A DNA stretch of 64,000 bases from Candidatus Methylobacter titanis (lineage in GTDB: Bacteria > Pseudomonadota > Gammaproteobacteria > Methylococcales > Methylomonadaceae): assembly GCA_029946125.1 (NCBI GenBank), contig JAQSDX010000005.1, positions 1 to 64,000 of the forward strand. The letters are read 5' to 3'. The notes under the pieces were generated by a model. The model was not told where the DNA came from and did no database searches. It was given only the letters and a program-made list of their open reading frames with translations. The translations under genes and the position numbers were made by a program. Below, one piece after another: positions 20,769 through 31,097 of the stretch (within the stretch, counting starts at the first letter, position 1; each line of letters starts with the position of its first letter).

Positions 20769-22319
20769 TTGAGCAGGCAACTTTTCAAATCCGCAGTAGT
20801 TGTCGGCAGCATGACTCTGATCTCACGTATACTCGGGTTTATCCGGGATATGTTGATTGCACATTTCTTCGGCGTGGATTCGGCAACCGATGCCTTTTTT
20901 GTGGCGTTCAAGATTCCCAATTTTTTGCGGCGATTATTTGCCGAGGGCGCTTTTGCCCACGCCTTTGTTCCGGTGTTATCCGATTACAAAGAACGTGGCA
21001 GCAAAGTCGCATTGAAACAGTTTATCGATAAAACCGCCGGAACCCTGTCCGTTTTTTTACTGCTGATTACGGTGATCGGCGTCGTTGCCGCTCCGGTGCT
21101 TATCATGCTGCTGGCCCCCGGTTTTATGTGGCAAGGAACTCAGTACGAGCTGTCCGTGCAACTGTTACAAATTACCTTTCCGTACTTGTTTTTTATCGCG
21201 TTGGTGGCTTTTGCCGGAGGCATTTTAAATGCGCACGGACAATTTGCGATCCCCGCGTTAACGCCGGTTTTTCTGAATATCTGCATGATTGCCGCCGCAA
21301 TCTGGCTGGCGCCATTGATGGACGTGCCGGTTACGGCCTTAGCATGGGGCGTTTTTGCGGCGGGCATCGTGCAGCTGTTGTTTCAGTTCCCCGCGTTGAT
21401 GCGCTTGGGCCTGATGCCTAGACCAAGATTAGGTTTTGATGACTCGGGCGTTAAACGGATTATAAGCCTGATGCTACCGGCGATATTTAGCGTCTCGGTG
21501 ACGCAGATCAACTTGTTACTGGATACCTTGATAGCCTCATTCTTAACCGTAGGCAGCGTGTCCTGGCTGTATTATTCCGATCGACTGGTGGAGTTTCCAT
21601 TAGGCATTTTGGGTATTGCGCTGGCAACGGTTATTTTGCCGAATTTATCCAAAAGTCATGCAGCAGAAGATGCGACAACTTTTTCAAATGCGCTGGATTG
21701 GGGCTTGCGCTGGGTTGTTCTGGTAGGCTTGCCCGCCACCATTGGCTTGGTGATACTGGCTGAGCCAATGCTGTCGACACTGTTCCAATATAATGAATTC
21801 GGCGTCAGCGATGTGCATTTGGCAGGGCAGAGCCTGAAGGCGTATTCATTGGGTTTGCTGGGCTTTATCCTGATTAAAGTACTGGTGCCGGGATTTACCT
21901 CGCGCGGCGACATGAAAACGCCGGTACGCTACGGGGTTTACGCGATGCTAGTCAGTCTAGGCCTGAATCTGGTGCTGGTTTTCCCGCTGGCACATGCGGG
22001 GCTAGCTTTAGCGACATCCTTGGGCGCTTTTTTTAACGCGGCCTTGTTGCTGATAAAATTGCACAAAGACAAGGTGTATCAACCGGCTAACGGTTGGTGG
22101 TTGTTTGTTGCCAGAGTCTCTCTGGCCGGTGCAGCCATGGCGGCAGGCCTCTTTTATTTTGTCGATACGGCCTGGTGGAATGACTGGGATTCGACAGCGC
22201 GCGTGATCAATTTGATGAAATGGATAGGCTTAGGCTTGGTCATTTACGGCGCAACATTGCTGGTAACGGGCTTAAGGTTAAAGCATTTGACCGGTCGTAC
22301 GCACAGCTCAATAGTTTGA
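20769..22319 (+). CDS. murJ: Lipid II flippase MurJ
   Basis: MurJ moves lipid II across the inner membrane for peptidoglycan synthesis. The 516-residue protein has the expected 14 membrane segments and the family start SAVVVGSMTLISRILGFIRD, with SATDAFFVAFKIPNFLRRLFAEGAF (landmarks at about 40-65). Translation probably starts at TTG 20769, with AGGAG about 8 bp upstream. No Walker or catalytic motif is expected. Normal length. Confidence 0.95.
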   Translation: MSRQLFKSAVVVGSMTLISRILGFIRDMLIAHFFGVDSATDAFFVAFKIPNFLRRLFAEGAFAHAFVPVLSDYKERGSKVALKQFIDKTAGTLSVFLLLITVIGVVAAPVLIMLLAPGFMWQGTQYELSVQLLQITFPYLFFIALVAFAGGILNAHGQFAIPALTPVFLNICMIAAAIWLAPLMDVPVTALAWGVFAAGIVQLLFQFPALMRLGLMPRPRLGFDDSGVKRIISLMLPAIFSVSVTQINLLLDTLIASFLTVGSVSWLYYSDRLVEFPLGILGIALATVILPNLSKSHAAEDATTFSNALDWGLRWVVLVGLPATIGLVILAEPMLSTLFQYNEFGVSDVHLAGQSLKAYSLGLLGFILIKVLVPGFTSRGDMKTPVRYGVYAMLVSLGLNLVLVFPLAHAGLALATSLGAFFNAALLLIKLHKDKVYQPANGWWLFVARVSLAGAAMAAGLFYFVDTAWWNDWDSTARVINLMKWIGLGLVIYGATLLVTGLRLKHLTGRTHSSIV

Positions 22320-22344
22320 ATTTAACCGGAGCTAGATCGAAAAG

Positions 22345-23025
22345 CTAAACGGTTGGTTTATTATTAGCAGTTTCCAGAACGTCGATAATTTCATTGCATT
22401 CTATGACACTTTTGTCTTCACTGACAATATAGTCCGCCAACGCAGTAATTGCCCGCCAATTTGACCTTTCATTAACGAAGCTGAATGCCGCCAAAAATAA
22501 CGCAGTGATTTTTTGTTCTCTCAGTACTTTATTTGCAATAAAGCATTCAAGATATTCGCGGACTTTTTCTAAATCGGAAGTGCCGCCAAAGTAATGCAGG
22601 TCATTTAACTGTATGAGACCAGAGTTAATCAGTTCTCTGTCCCGTTGTGCGATATATTTTGCTTCAGCCAAAGGTCCGGCCAGGATATTGATCATATCCG
22701 CTTCAAAAGCGCATTGATAAGCAATTTTCTGGGCTAAAGAAAAGCCGTCTGTTGTTTCTTCAATTGATGAGGGCAGTGTATGAATTAAGCGGCCACCGTC
22801 TATGTTGGCAATATATTTCGTGTCAGATTTACTTGAAAACCGTGATGATTGAAAATCATCATTCACCGAAGTGATAAAAATCTGAAAAAAGATCGGTGGT
22901 AATTTTTTTTGTTTGTTGCCGAGGTAAATAGCTGCTGCGTGCCCAGCTTCATGAATAGCAACTTTCCTATTGATTTCTTGATGTGTCAGATTTAACGCTT
23001 TGTTAAAAATGTGGTTACGATTCAT
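22345..23025 (-). CDS. Stand-alone M41-like (FtsH-protease-type) metallopeptidase
   Basis: The 226-residue protein has HEAGHAAA at about residue 25, the zinc-binding motif of FtsH-type M41 peptidases. Further on, ILAGPLAEAKYIA followed by FGGTSDLEKVREYLE resembles the FtsH segment whose aspartate is the third zinc ligand. There is no AAA ATPase domain and no membrane helix. Such free M41-like proteins are known but poorly characterised. It is isolated: murJ is convergent upstream, and a gene-free stretch follows its start. Activity is inferred from motifs only. Confidence 0.7.
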   Translation of the reverse strand: MNRNHIFNKALNLTHQEINRKVAIHEAGHAAAIYLGNKQKKLPPIFFQIFITSVNDDFQSSRFSSKSDTKYIANIDGGRLIHTLPSSIEETTDGFSLAQKIAYQCAFEADMINILAGPLAEAKYIAQRDRELINSGLIQLNDLHYFGGTSDLEKVREYLECFIANKVLREQKITALFLAAFSFVNERSNWRAITALADYIVSEDKSVIECNEIIDVLETANNKPTV

Positions 23026-23372
23026 GATATTGATCCGGAGATATGATGTATTAAATTGTTTCGAATTGAGCTTTTATTAGCCCTTCATTCATGACAGCTT
23101 GAAATGAGCAGGATCAATCTTAAAAGTGTTTTGTTAATGGTTTCTTAACGGTCTCTAAATAGATAGGACAGCCACTGCTTTAGCCGTGGGGCAGGGCGCT
23201 CTATAAAACGAACAATTAGGGAGTGCTTCTGAAGGGTGGTTTCGGGTTGAAACAGGACAGTCAATGTCAGTTTCAATTGAGACCATTTTTTGACGGCGCC
23301 AGATCAATTCCGGCTGATAATCTCCCGATGCGCGGTCAGCCGCGCATCGGGAGTTGCGTGTCTATTTAAAAT
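23026..23372. other. Gene-free interval with a strong palindrome
   Basis: No coding frame is supported in these 347 bp. The main feature is a perfect 14-bp inverted repeat (23322-23335 with 23340-23353; CTCCCGATGCGCGG, loop TCAG) just past the purC stop codon. It lacks a T-run on either strand, so it may be a REP-type palindrome or a Rho-independent barrier rather than a classical terminator. Confidence 0.5.
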
Positions 23373-24266
23373 TCAACCCTGCGTTAACCTGATTTCCGCT
23401 TCACGGTATTTTGCCGCACAATACTCAGCCACTTCCGCGGGCAAATGCGGGCCCGGCGCGGTTTTATCCCAGTCCAGAGTTTCCAGATAATCACGGATAT
23501 ATTGCTTGTCGAAACTGGGCGGACTGATGCCGACCCGATATTGATCGGCAGGCCAGAAGCGTGATGAATCTGGTGTTAAAGCTTCATCGATCAGGTATAA
23601 AACGCCGTCATCGTCGACGCCGAATTCGAATTTGGTATCGGCAATAATAATGCCCCGTTCTTTGGCGTAGGCGGCGGCTTCCTTGTACAGTTTCAGGCTG
23701 GCGTCGCGCACTTTTCCGGCCAACTCCCAGCCCATCAATTCGACGGTTTTGTCAAAAGAGACGTTTTCATCATGCTGATCCACTTCGGCTTTTGTGGACG
23801 GCGTATAAATGGGTTCCGGTAATTGCTGCGCCTGCTGCAAGCCTTCGGGCAGTTTAATGCCGCAGATAGCACCTGATTTTTGATAATCTTTCCAGCCGGA
23901 GCCGATCAGATAACCGCGCACAATCGCTTCAACCGGCAGCGGTTTTAACAATTTGACGACGATAGCGCGGCCTTCAATCTGTGCGCGCTCGGCGGCATCG
24001 GGCACGACTTGTTCCAGAGGAATGTCAGACAGGTGATTGGGCATAACGTGCTTCATTTTTTCAAACCAGAAATTGGACACGCTGGTTAAAACCCGGCCTT
24101 TGCCAGGGATAGGGTCAGGCAAAATCACATCGAATGCAGACAGCCGGTCGGTGGTCACAATCAGCATGTGCCGGTCATCAATGTCGTAAATATCCCGTAC
24201 TTTGCCGCGTGCTCTGAGCTTTAAAGACGACAGTGTTGATTGGTATAGCGCTTCTGGAGCAGTCAT
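23373..24266 (-). CDS. purC: Phosphoribosylaminoimidazole-succinocarboxamide synthase
   Basis: PurC joins aspartate to CAIR in purine synthesis. The 297-residue protein shows GKVRDIYD, the nucleotide-binding start, [19 protein letters not shown], and [13 protein letters not shown] and [13 protein letters not shown] further on. The length corresponds to the longer bacterial/eukaryotic-like form rather than the 237-residue E. coli form. Single gene, with a palindromic intergenic region on either side. Confidence 0.96.
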   Translation of the reverse strand: MTAPEALYQSTLSSLKLRARGKVRDIYDIDDRHMLIVTTDRLSAFDVILPDPIPGKGRVLTSVSNFWFEKMKHVMPNHLSDIPLEQVVPDAAERAQIEGRAIVVKLLKPLPVEAIVRGYLIGSGWKDYQKSGAICGIKLPEGLQQAQQLPEPIYTPSTKAEVDQHDENVSFDKTVELMGWELAGKVRDASLKLYKEAAAYAKERGIIIADTKFEFGVDDDGVLYLIDEALTPDSSRFWPADQYRVGISPPSFDKQYIRDYLETLDWDKTAPGPHLPAEVAEYCAAKYREAEIRLTQG

Positions 24267-24341
24267 AGGTTCTCGCTGGGGTCAAATAGAATGATTTTAT
24301 CAGTTGTTCGGGGCTGGGTTAACCAACAATCCGATTTATAT

Positions 24342-24377
24342 AGCGTAATGGGCCACCGGCCGGTCGCCCATTACGCT
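24342..24377. repeat. 12-bp inverted repeat between pilT and purC
   Basis: AGCGTAATGGGC and GCCCATTACGCT are perfectly complementary around a 12-nt GC-rich loop. It lies downstream of pilT (minus) and upstream of purC (minus). No T-run, so a REP-like element or a read-through-limiting hairpin is more likely than a strict terminator. Confidence 0.55.
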
Positions 24378-24411
24378 TTATCCTGTGTTCGGGTTATTTC
24401 ATTTTCATTCC

Positions 24412-25449
24412 TCAACGGAACATATCCTTATTCACCGCTTTATCCATGGCGATTTTTGCAGTAATGATGCCTTTATCAACCAGCTCTTTCATATTCTGAT
24501 CCAGCGTCTGCATGCCGTCCTTGCGACCGGTTTGAATCGCAGAATACATTTGCGCTACTTTGGCTTCACGGATCAGGTTTCTAATCGCCGCTGTACCCAC
24601 CATGATTTCATGAGCGGCAACACGCCCGCCGCCGATTTTCTTCAGCAGGGTTTGCGAAATAACCGCCTGTAATGATTCAGACAGCATGGATCGAATCATG
24701 TCTTTTTCGGCGGCAGGAAATACGTCGATAATACGGTCGATGGTTTTCGCGGCAGAAGTGGTATGCAAAGTGCCGAACACCAGATGACCGGTTTCTGCCG
24801 CAGTCATCGCCAGACGGATGGTTTCCAGATCGCGCATTTCACCGACTAGAATAATATCGGGATCTTCCCGTAGCGCTGAACGCAACGCTTCAGCAAAGCC
24901 GTGGGTGTCGCGCTTGATTTCCCGTTGGTTAATCAACGATTTTTGGCTCTCATGAACAAACTCGATAGGGTCTTCTACGGTCAGTATGTGTGCATAATCA
25001 TTGCAGTTAATATGATTAATCATCGCCGCCAGCGTAGTTGACTTGCCGGAGCCGGTAGGGCCGGTCACCAGAACCATGCCGCGTGGTTTTTGGCATAATT
25101 CTTCAAAAAACTTGGGCGCTTTCAACTCTTCCAGACTCATGATGACCGAGGGAATCGTTCTAAATACAGCGGCGGCGCCACGCTCCTGATTAAATGCGTT
25201 AACACGAAACCGGGCAACACCGGGTAATTCGAATGAAAAATCAGTTTCCAAAAACTCCTCATAATCCTTGCGTTGCTTGTCATTCATAATGTCATAAATC
25301 AGCGCATGCACTTCTTTATGATCCAAAGCAGGAATATTGATCCGGCGAATATCGCCATCAATCCTGATCATAGGCGGGAGTCCCGCCGATAAATGTAAAT
25401 CCGACGCTTTGTTTTTAGCTGAAAAAGCCAGCAATTCGGCAATATCCAT
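24412..25449 (-). CDS. pilT: Type IV pilus retraction ATPase PilT
   Basis: PilT is the hexameric ATPase that depolymerises type IV pili for twitching motility and DNA uptake. The 345-residue protein has Walker A GPTGSGKST, the Asp box (LTVEDPIEF), Walker B IILVGEMRDLETI and the His box (GHLVFGTLHTT). The C-terminal AIRNLIREAK matches the AIRNLIRE retraction motif, which distinguishes it from PilB. ATG 25449, with AAGGA 4 bp upstream, replaces a TTG start 21 bp earlier. It diverges from yggS, as in Pseudomonas. Confidence 0.96.
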   Translation of the reverse strand: MDIAELLAFSAKNKASDLHLSAGLPPMIRIDGDIRRINIPALDHKEVHALIYDIMNDKQRKDYEEFLETDFSFELPGVARFRVNAFNQERGAAAVFRTIPSVIMSLEELKAPKFFEELCQKPRGMVLVTGPTGSGKSTTLAAMINHINCNDYAHILTVEDPIEFVHESQKSLINQREIKRDTHGFAEALRSALREDPDIILVGEMRDLETIRLAMTAAETGHLVFGTLHTTSAAKTIDRIIDVFPAAEKDMIRSMLSESLQAVISQTLLKKIGGGRVAAHEIMVGTAAIRNLIREAKVAQMYSAIQTGRKDGMQTLDQNMKELVDKGIITAKIAMDKAVNKDMFR

Positions 25450-25762
25450 AACATCCTTAGGAGAAGACAAAAAAATATCTTTATACCATAGATCATCGGG
25501 TTGTTTTTTTGAAACTGTGTTGTTGTGTTAGTTGTCGCTTGAATTTATGTTAGGTTAAATTCATCGGTAACAATTTAAGATGATTCACCACGAAGACAGG
25601 ACGTTATTTACCTTTCTTAAAAATGACAGGGCTTGCTTTGGTTGTTTTGCGATTTTGATCGGTGTGCTGTGGGCAGCTGCGCGGAGAGAAAAAAGCGGAT
25701 TTAAAAAAATCGACAATGAAAAGCAAACACTATAATAACCGACGACTCACTGAGGAAAAACC

Positions 25763-26452
25763 ATGGCAACCCTAGCGCAAAGACTCAAACACATACGCTC
25801 GCAAATCAACGATGCAGAGCTGGCCTATAACCGTCAGCCCGGATCGGTGCTGTTATTGGCGGTCAGCAAAACCAAGCCATCCGAAGCGATTGCCTGTGCC
25901 TATCAATTTGGGCAACGCCATTTTGGCGAAAACTATTTGCAGGAAGCATTGAAAAAACAACAGGAACTGGGTGCTTACGCTATTACCTGGCATTTTATCG
26001 GCCCGATACAATCGAATAAAACCAAGGCATTGGCAACCCACTTTGACTGGGTACACAGTGTAGACAGTTTAAAAATAGCCCGCCGCCTTAGCGAACAGCG
26101 CCCGTCTCATTTGCCGCCGTTAAATATTTGCCTGCAAGTCAATATCAGTGATGAACCCAGCAAGTCCGGCATTACCTTGGCTGAATTGCCGCCATTGTGC
26201 GAGTTAGTCGCCAAACTGCCGAATCTCAAATTACGCGGCGTCATGGCCATTCCCGCGCCGCAACAGGATTTTGAGCAACAACGCCGGCCCTATAAAATAC
26301 TTTATCAGGCCGTTGCAAAGTTGGGGCAACCCGAGCTGGATACCTTCTCGTTCGGTATGACCGGCGATTTAACCGCCGCGATAGCCGAAGGCTCGACTAT
26401 CGTCAGAATCGGCACCGCGTTGTTTGGCGAGCGGGATTATTCGCAAATGTAG
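25763..26452 (+). CDS. yggS: Pyridoxal phosphate homeostasis protein YggS
   Basis: A 229-residue PLP-binding (beta/alpha)8 protein of the YggS/PipY/PROSC family that buffers intracellular pyridoxal phosphate. The PLP lysine lies in AVSKTKPSEAI (about residue 36), and GENYLQEA and WHFIGPIQSNK follow in the usual order; SFGMTGDLTAAIAEGSTIVRIG closes the phosphate site. It normally heads yggS-proC-yggT-yggU; here proC-yggT lie 26 kb away. Confidence 0.95.
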   Translation: MATLAQRLKHIRSQINDAELAYNRQPGSVLLLAVSKTKPSEAIACAYQFGQRHFGENYLQEALKKQQELGAYAITWHFIGPIQSNKTKALATHFDWVHSVDSLKIARRLSEQRPSHLPPLNICLQVNISDEPSKSGITLAELPPLCELVAKLPNLKLRGVMAIPAPQQDFEQQRRPYKILYQAVAKLGQPELDTFSFGMTGDLTAAIAEGSTIVRIGTALFGERDYSQM

Positions 26453-26455
26453 GCG

Positions 26456-27322
26456 TTAACTCAAATCATCGGGTTCCTCAATAACCGGATTAATCAATGT
26501 TCCGATGCCCTCAATTTCAATCCGGGCAGTTTGTCCCGGCAGCAGATAACCGCGCGGTTTCATTTTTACGCCGACCCCGGCCGGTGTGCCGGTGGCAATC
26601 ACATCGCCCGGCTCCAGCGTCATCGCCTGCGACAAATAGGCGATCATTTCATAGCAGTTAAAAATCATCTGTCCGGTATTGGCATGTTGCCGCAGTTCAT
26701 CGTCAACCCAGGTTTTAAGATTCAGGTTATGCGGGTCGCCGATTTCATCGCTAGTCACTAGCCAAGGCCCCAACGGGCCGTGAGTATCGAATGATTTGCC
26801 CAAGGTAAACGTCGGCGAACGAAACTGCCAGTCGCGCACCGACACATCGTTGGCAATGGTAAATCCGGCAATGACTTGGTGAGCCTTATCGACCGGCACA
26901 TGGCGGCAGCGGGTGCCGATAACAAAAGCCAGTTCGCCTTCATAATCCAGTTTATCGGAGACTTTAGGCCGGTGTATCGCATCGCCAGGCCCGATCACAC
27001 AGGTGCCTTGTTTGGTGAAAAAACTGGGATATTCCGGCTTATCCCTGCCGGTTTCTTCGATATGGTCGGCATAGTTCAAGCTGATACCTAAATATTTACC
27101 CGGTCTTGGCACCGGCGCATGCAGCTTGACTTGATCCAGAGCGATACGATCGTTGCCGTTGTCGATTTGCTGCTGCATCGCCTCCAAGGCTCTGGCACCT
27201 GCACCCAGAAATTCAAGCAGGGTTGCCGGGATTTTAGTATTATTTTTGCTGTCAACCACAAGGCCATCAACGACAGCGCCTACGCGAGTTTCGTGATTAT
27301 GAGTAAAGGTTACCAGTTTCAT
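26456..27322 (-). CDS. Fumarylacetoacetate hydrolase family protein
   Basis: A 288-residue protein with the FAH catalytic fold from about residue 75 on. Metal-binding acidic residues are seen in DYEGELAFVIG and in the VSVRDWQ segment; GTPAGVGVKMKPRGYLLPGQTARIEIEGIGTL (landmarks at about 243-274) is the family C-terminus. Members include oxaloacetate decarboxylase/acylpyruvases, ureidoglycolate lyases and isomerases, so the substrate cannot be read. It is convergent with yggS, 3 bp apart. Confidence 0.88.
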   Translation of the reverse strand: MKLVTFTHNHETRVGAVVDGLVVDSKNNTKIPATLLEFLGAGARALEAMQQQIDNGNDRIALDQVKLHAPVPRPGKYLGISLNYADHIEETGRDKPEYPSFFTKQGTCVIGPGDAIHRPKVSDKLDYEGELAFVIGTRCRHVPVDKAHQVIAGFTIANDVSVRDWQFRSPTFTLGKSFDTHGPLGPWLVTSDEIGDPHNLNLKTWVDDELRQHANTGQMIFNCYEMIAYLSQAMTLEPGDVIATGTPAGVGVKMKPRGYLLPGQTARIEIEGIGTLINPVIEEPDDLS

Positions 27323-27439
27323 CAGTTAAGCTTTTCCGTACGATTTCAGGTGCCGCTATTATAAACACAAGCGTAAACGTAAGAGTTTGTGCAAAAAAAA
27401 GATATAATTAATTATTTTTAATTTAATGAGGAACATAAA

Positions 27440-28111
27440 ATGAATGAAAACTGGATTGCGCCTTCTATCCTGTCAGCTAATTTCGCCAAATTGGGTGAAG
27501 AGGTTGATAACGTTTTAAAAGCGGGTGCCGATGTGGTGCATTTTGATGTCATGGATAACCATTTCGTGCCTAACCTGACTATCGGGCCTTTGGTTTGCGA
27601 AGCGTTGAGAAAACACGGCGTTACCGCACCGATTGACGTACATTTGATGGTTGAGCCGGTTGACCGTCTTATTCCCGACTTTGCTAAAGCCGGCGCCAGC
27701 ATTATTACCTTCCATCCCGAAGCCTCCGTGCATATCGACCGCACCCTGCAATTGATCAAAGATTGTGGCTGCAAGGCTGGATTGGTATTTAACCCTGGCA
27801 CACCGCTGCATTATCTGGATTATGTGATGGATAAGCTGGACATGATTTTGTTGATGTCGGTCAACCCCGGCTTTGGCGGTCAGTCGTTCATTCCTTCGGC
27901 GCTGGATAAATTAAGGCTGGTCAGAAAAAGAATCGACGACAGCGGTTTGGCTATTCGTCTGGAAATCGACGGCGGCGTTAAAGTCGACAATATCCGCGAC
28001 ATTAAAGCGGCGGGTGCCGATACTTTCGTCGCAGGTTCAGCGATTTTCAGCCAGCCGGATTATAAAAAAGTGATCGATGAAATGCGTGCTGAATTGGCTA
28101 AAGCGGTTTAA
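27440..28111 (+). CDS. rpe: Ribulose-phosphate 3-epimerase
   Basis: Rpe interconverts ribulose-5-phosphate and xylulose-5-phosphate in the pentose phosphate pathway; in methanotrophs it also feeds the ribulose monophosphate cycle. The 223-residue TIM barrel shows [41 protein letters not shown] and EIDGGV, all standard metal and phosphate contacts. A GAGG site precedes the ATG. It is not followed by gph; trpEG lie downstream beyond a gene-free gap. Confidence 0.97.
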   Translation: MNENWIAPSILSANFAKLGEEVDNVLKAGADVVHFDVMDNHFVPNLTIGPLVCEALRKHGVTAPIDVHLMVEPVDRLIPDFAKAGASIITFHPEASVHIDRTLQLIKDCGCKAGLVFNPGTPLHYLDYVMDKLDMILLMSVNPGFGGQSFIPSALDKLRLVRKRIDDSGLAIRLEIDGGVKVDNIRDIKAAGADTFVAGSAIFSQPDYKKVIDEMRAELAKAV

Positions 28112-28469
28112 AGATTAGTTTAGGGCGGTTATCGTTCCAGCGCTCGTCTTGATACATATCTCGAAGTAGGCCGGAATAAGGCTATCGAAGCGCGTAGCGC
28201 GAAATAGCGTTTCCGGCCTACGCAACTATTTTTCATTATATGGATGAAGCAATCAAGTCATTGCAATATCAAAATCATGATATGAAGCTTGGTAAATAGT
28301 ATTGGCGTCGCACGAGTTAATTAAGAAAGAAAAAGTAGCAGAGTTAAAGTCTCTTATAAAGGCAAGATTAATATTGAAATAGATATTGATTCGCTTAGAA
28401 ACAGAAATACATAGGTTGATCGATAAAATTATTTTGACACGATAACGCTACACACATTGAATAACAAAA
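28112..28469 (+). other. Gene-free interval upstream of trpE with a REP-like palindrome
   Basis: The 358-bp gap holds an inverted repeat at 28166-28221: GTAGGCCGGAA pairs with TTCCGGCCTAC across an imperfect inner stem (GGCTA/TAGC and a GCGC-rich tip). This is the shape of REP/BIME elements. The remainder is AT-rich. A 16-codon frame begins at 28240 but has no support. No trp leader peptide with tandem Trp codons is visible. Confidence 0.5.
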
Positions 28470-29957
28470 ATGACCCCAGAACAATTCACTCACTATGCCC
28501 GGCAGGGCTACAACCGCATCCCGATTTGCCGCGAAGTGCTGGCTGATTTGGATACGCCCTTGAGCGCCTATCTGAAACTGGCTGACGGCGCTTATTCCTA
28601 TTTATTTGAATCGGTGCATGGCGGCGAGCAGTGGGGTCGTTATTCGATCATCGGTCTGCCCTGCAAGACCATCGTGAAAATTACCGGCAATCAAATCCGT
28701 CTGGAACAAGACGGCGAACTGCTGGAAACGCTCAATCACGATAATCCGCTGATCTGGATAGAGCAGTTTAAAGAACGCTACAACGTTCCCGATATTGACA
28801 CTCTGCCCCGGTTTAACGGCGGCCTAGTCGGCTATTTCGGCTATGAAACCATCGGCTATATCGAGCCGAAGTTGCGTGGCACAGCAAAGCCCGACCCGCT
28901 GGGCAATCCGGATATTCTGCTGATGGTGTCCGAAGACATGCTGGTGTTCGACAACCTGTCCGGCAAAATGCTGCTGCTGACTCACGCCAATCCCGAAGAA
29001 GCCGATGCCTATAACCGTGCCGTCGCACGGGTCGATGGTTTGGCCGTCAAACTACGCGAACTACAAGCCAAGCCGGTAAAGAACCAGACCCACAACAAAG
29101 TCGAAGAGTCCGATTTTATCTCCGGCTTTACCCAACAGGGCTATGAAGATGCAGTACTGAAAGCCAAAGAATACATCACCGACGGCGACATCATGCAGGT
29201 GGTGTTATCGCAACGCATGTCCATCCCCTACACCGCCTCGCCGCTTAATTTATACCGGGCTTTGCGTTGTTTGAATCCTTCGCCGTACATGTTTTACCTG
29301 AACCTGGACGATTTCCATATCGTCGGCTCGTCGCCGGAAATTCTGGTCAGACTGGAAGACAACATGGTCACGGTCCGCCCGATTGCCGGTACCCGCCGTC
29401 GTGGCGAAACGCCGGAACAGGATCTTGAACTGGAAAAAGAGCTGCTGGCCGATCCCAAAGAACTGGCCGAGCATTTGATGCTGATCGACTTGGGCCGCAA
29501 TGATGTCGGCCGGGTCGCGGAAATCGGCACGGTGCAGTTGACCGATAAAATGATCGTCGAACGCTATTCGCATGTGATGCATATTGTCTCCAACGTTACC
29601 GGCCAGTTACAGCGAGGCGACAACGCCTTTGACGTGCTGGCAGCGACTTTTCCCGCCGGTACCGTCAGCGGCGCGCCGAAAATACGCGCGATGGAAATTA
29701 TCGACGAACTCGAACCCGTCAAGCGCGGCGTTTATGCGGGCGCAGTCGGCTACATAGCCTGGTCGGGCAACCTGGATACCGCCATCGCGATCAGGACTGC
29801 CGTGATCAAAAACAATATGTTACATATACAAGCCGGTGCCGGTATCGTTTACGATTCAGTGCCCAGAAACGAATGGGATGAGACCATGAATAAAGGCCGC
29901 GCAATATTCCGCGCTGTGAGTATGGTCGAAGCAGGTTTGGACGGAGAGCAATCATGA
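28470..29957 (+). CDS. trpE: Anthranilate synthase component I
   Basis: TrpE converts chorismate to anthranilate with ammonia supplied by TrpG. The 495-residue protein has the chorismate-binding core with [40 protein letters not shown] and [23 protein letters not shown] (landmarks at about 390-412). Tryptophan-sensing residues [13 protein letters not shown] lie near residue 35. Its stop overlaps the trpG start by 4 bp (ATGA). Confidence 0.97.
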   Translation: MTPEQFTHYARQGYNRIPICREVLADLDTPLSAYLKLADGAYSYLFESVHGGEQWGRYSIIGLPCKTIVKITGNQIRLEQDGELLETLNHDNPLIWIEQFKERYNVPDIDTLPRFNGGLVGYFGYETIGYIEPKLRGTAKPDPLGNPDILLMVSEDMLVFDNLSGKMLLLTHANPEEADAYNRAVARVDGLAVKLRELQAKPVKNQTHNKVEESDFISGFTQQGYEDAVLKAKEYITDGDIMQVVLSQRMSIPYTASPLNLYRALRCLNPSPYMFYLNLDDFHIVGSSPEILVRLEDNMVTVRPIAGTRRRGETPEQDLELEKELLADPKELAEHLMLIDLGRNDVGRVAEIGTVQLTDKMIVERYSHVMHIVSNVTGQLQRGDNAFDVLAATFPAGTVSGAPKIRAMEIIDELEPVKRGVYAGAVGYIAWSGNLDTAIAIRTAVIKNNMLHIQAGAGIVYDSVPRNEWDETMNKGRAIFRAVSMVEAGLDGEQS

Positions 29958-30544
29958 GTGCAGTTAAAGTGGTCATGGTCGATAACTACGACTCGTTCAC
30001 TTACAACCTGGTGCAATATTTCGGCGAGTTAGGCGCTGACGTGACCGTGGTGCGTAACGATCAGGTGAGTATCGAAGACCTGGAAAAGCTTGCGCCCGAT
30101 AAACTGGTAATTTCCCCCGGTCCCTGCACCCCCAAGGAAGCCGGTATCTCGGTTGCAGCGATCTTAAAGTTTGCAGGAAAAATTCCTATCCTGGGTGTTT
30201 GTCTGGGACACCAAAGTATCGGTTACGCGTTCGGCGGCCATATCGTCCATGCCAAAAGCATCATGCACGGTAAAACCTCGCCGGTTTATCATCAGAATCA
30301 AGGCGTATTTAAAGGGCTTAATAACCCGTTTATAGCCACCCGTTATCATTCGCTGGTTATCGAACAGGCGACCTTGCCCGATTGTCTGGAAATAACCGCC
30401 TGGACGCAGGACGAAGCGGGAAAGCTGGATGAAATCATGGGTGTAAGGCACAAACAGCTGGATATTGAGGGCGTGCAATTTCATCCCGAGTCGATTTTGA
30501 CTGAGCATGGGCATGATTTGTTGAGGAATTTTTTGGAAAGGTGA
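29954..30544 (+). CDS. trpG: Anthranilate synthase component II (glutamine amidotransferase)
   Basis: A 196-residue class I glutamine amidotransferase that supplies ammonia to TrpE. The catalytic Cys is in [15 protein letters not shown] and the His/Glu pair in [27 protein letters not shown] is typical of TrpG/PabA, so it may also serve folate synthesis. Translationally coupled to trpE. trpDC are not directly downstream in this window. Confidence 0.96.
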   Translation: MSAVKVVMVDNYDSFTYNLVQYFGELGADVTVVRNDQVSIEDLEKLAPDKLVISPGPCTPKEAGISVAAILKFAGKIPILGVCLGHQSIGYAFGGHIVHAKSIMHGKTSPVYHQNQGVFKGLNNPFIATRYHSLVIEQATLPDCLEITAWTQDEAGKLDEIMGVRHKQLDIEGVQFHPESILTEHGHDLLRNFLER

Positions 30545-30588
30545 TTGTTAGTCACTCCCGCGTTACGGACCTGAGATTGAGTGCCTAA

Positions 30589-30828
30589 ATGAGCCCAACA
30601 GTATTTAAAGAAAATGGCTATCGGTTCTTTTTCTTCTCCAGAGAAGAACCAAGAATGCATGTCCATATTGTTTCGGGAGACGGAGAGGCTAAATTCTGGC
30701 TGGAACCGGAAATTGAATTGGCTAGAAATTATCAATACTCAAGAAAGCAGTTAAAAGAAATCGAATCACTTCTGGAGGCACATTACAATGAGCTTATTAG
30801 CGCATGGCAACAGCACTTCCCCGGTTGA
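30589..30828 (+). CDS. DUF4160 family protein
   Basis: A 79-residue protein with the DUF4160 pattern: FKENGYRFFFFSREEPRMHVHI, then an acidic/aromatic strand (EAKFWLEP) and a C-terminal helix. These proteins often sit directly before a DUF2442 gene and the pairs are treated as toxin-antitoxin-like or of unknown role. It overlaps the next frame by 41 bp. Biological function is not established. Confidence 0.8.
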   Translation: MSPTVFKENGYRFFFFSREEPRMHVHIVSGDGEAKFWLEPEIELARNYQYSRKQLKEIESLLEAHYNELISAWQQHFPG

Positions 30829-31054
30829 AGTTACGCATATTTCAACCCACGGGGTCTGGCTGCTGACTGATGATGAAGAATTATTCATGTCCTATGACGA
30901 TTTCCCGTGGTTTAAAAGTCAGCAGATTAAATCGGTCATTCATGTTGAAGAGCAATCGCCGGGGCACTTTTATTGGCCAGATATTGATGTGGATTTAACG
31001 CTGGAAATCATCAGGCATCCAGAACGCTTTCCATTGCAGGCAAAAAGTCCCTAA
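30788..31054 (+). CDS. DUF2442 family protein
   Basis: An 88-residue protein with the DUF2442 core: a beta-hairpin followed by GVWLLTDDEELFMSYDDFPWF and HFYWPDIDVDLTLEIIRHPERFP (landmarks). The family includes small DNA-binding-like partners of DUF4160. The ATG at 30788 lies within the DUF4160 gene and has GGAGG ahead of it, so the two are probably co-translated. Confidence 0.8.
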   Translation: MSLLAHGNSTSPVEVTHISTHGVWLLTDDEELFMSYDDFPWFKSQQIKSVIHVEEQSPGHFYWPDIDVDLTLEIIRHPERFPLQAKSP

Positions 31055-31097
31055 CGAAAGACAATAACACATCAGCTGAAAGCATCAAACCACGAAG

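Noticed and set aside
28240-28299. Short frame upstream of trpE as a leader peptide
   Set aside because: It has no tryptophan codons and no following attenuator hairpin.
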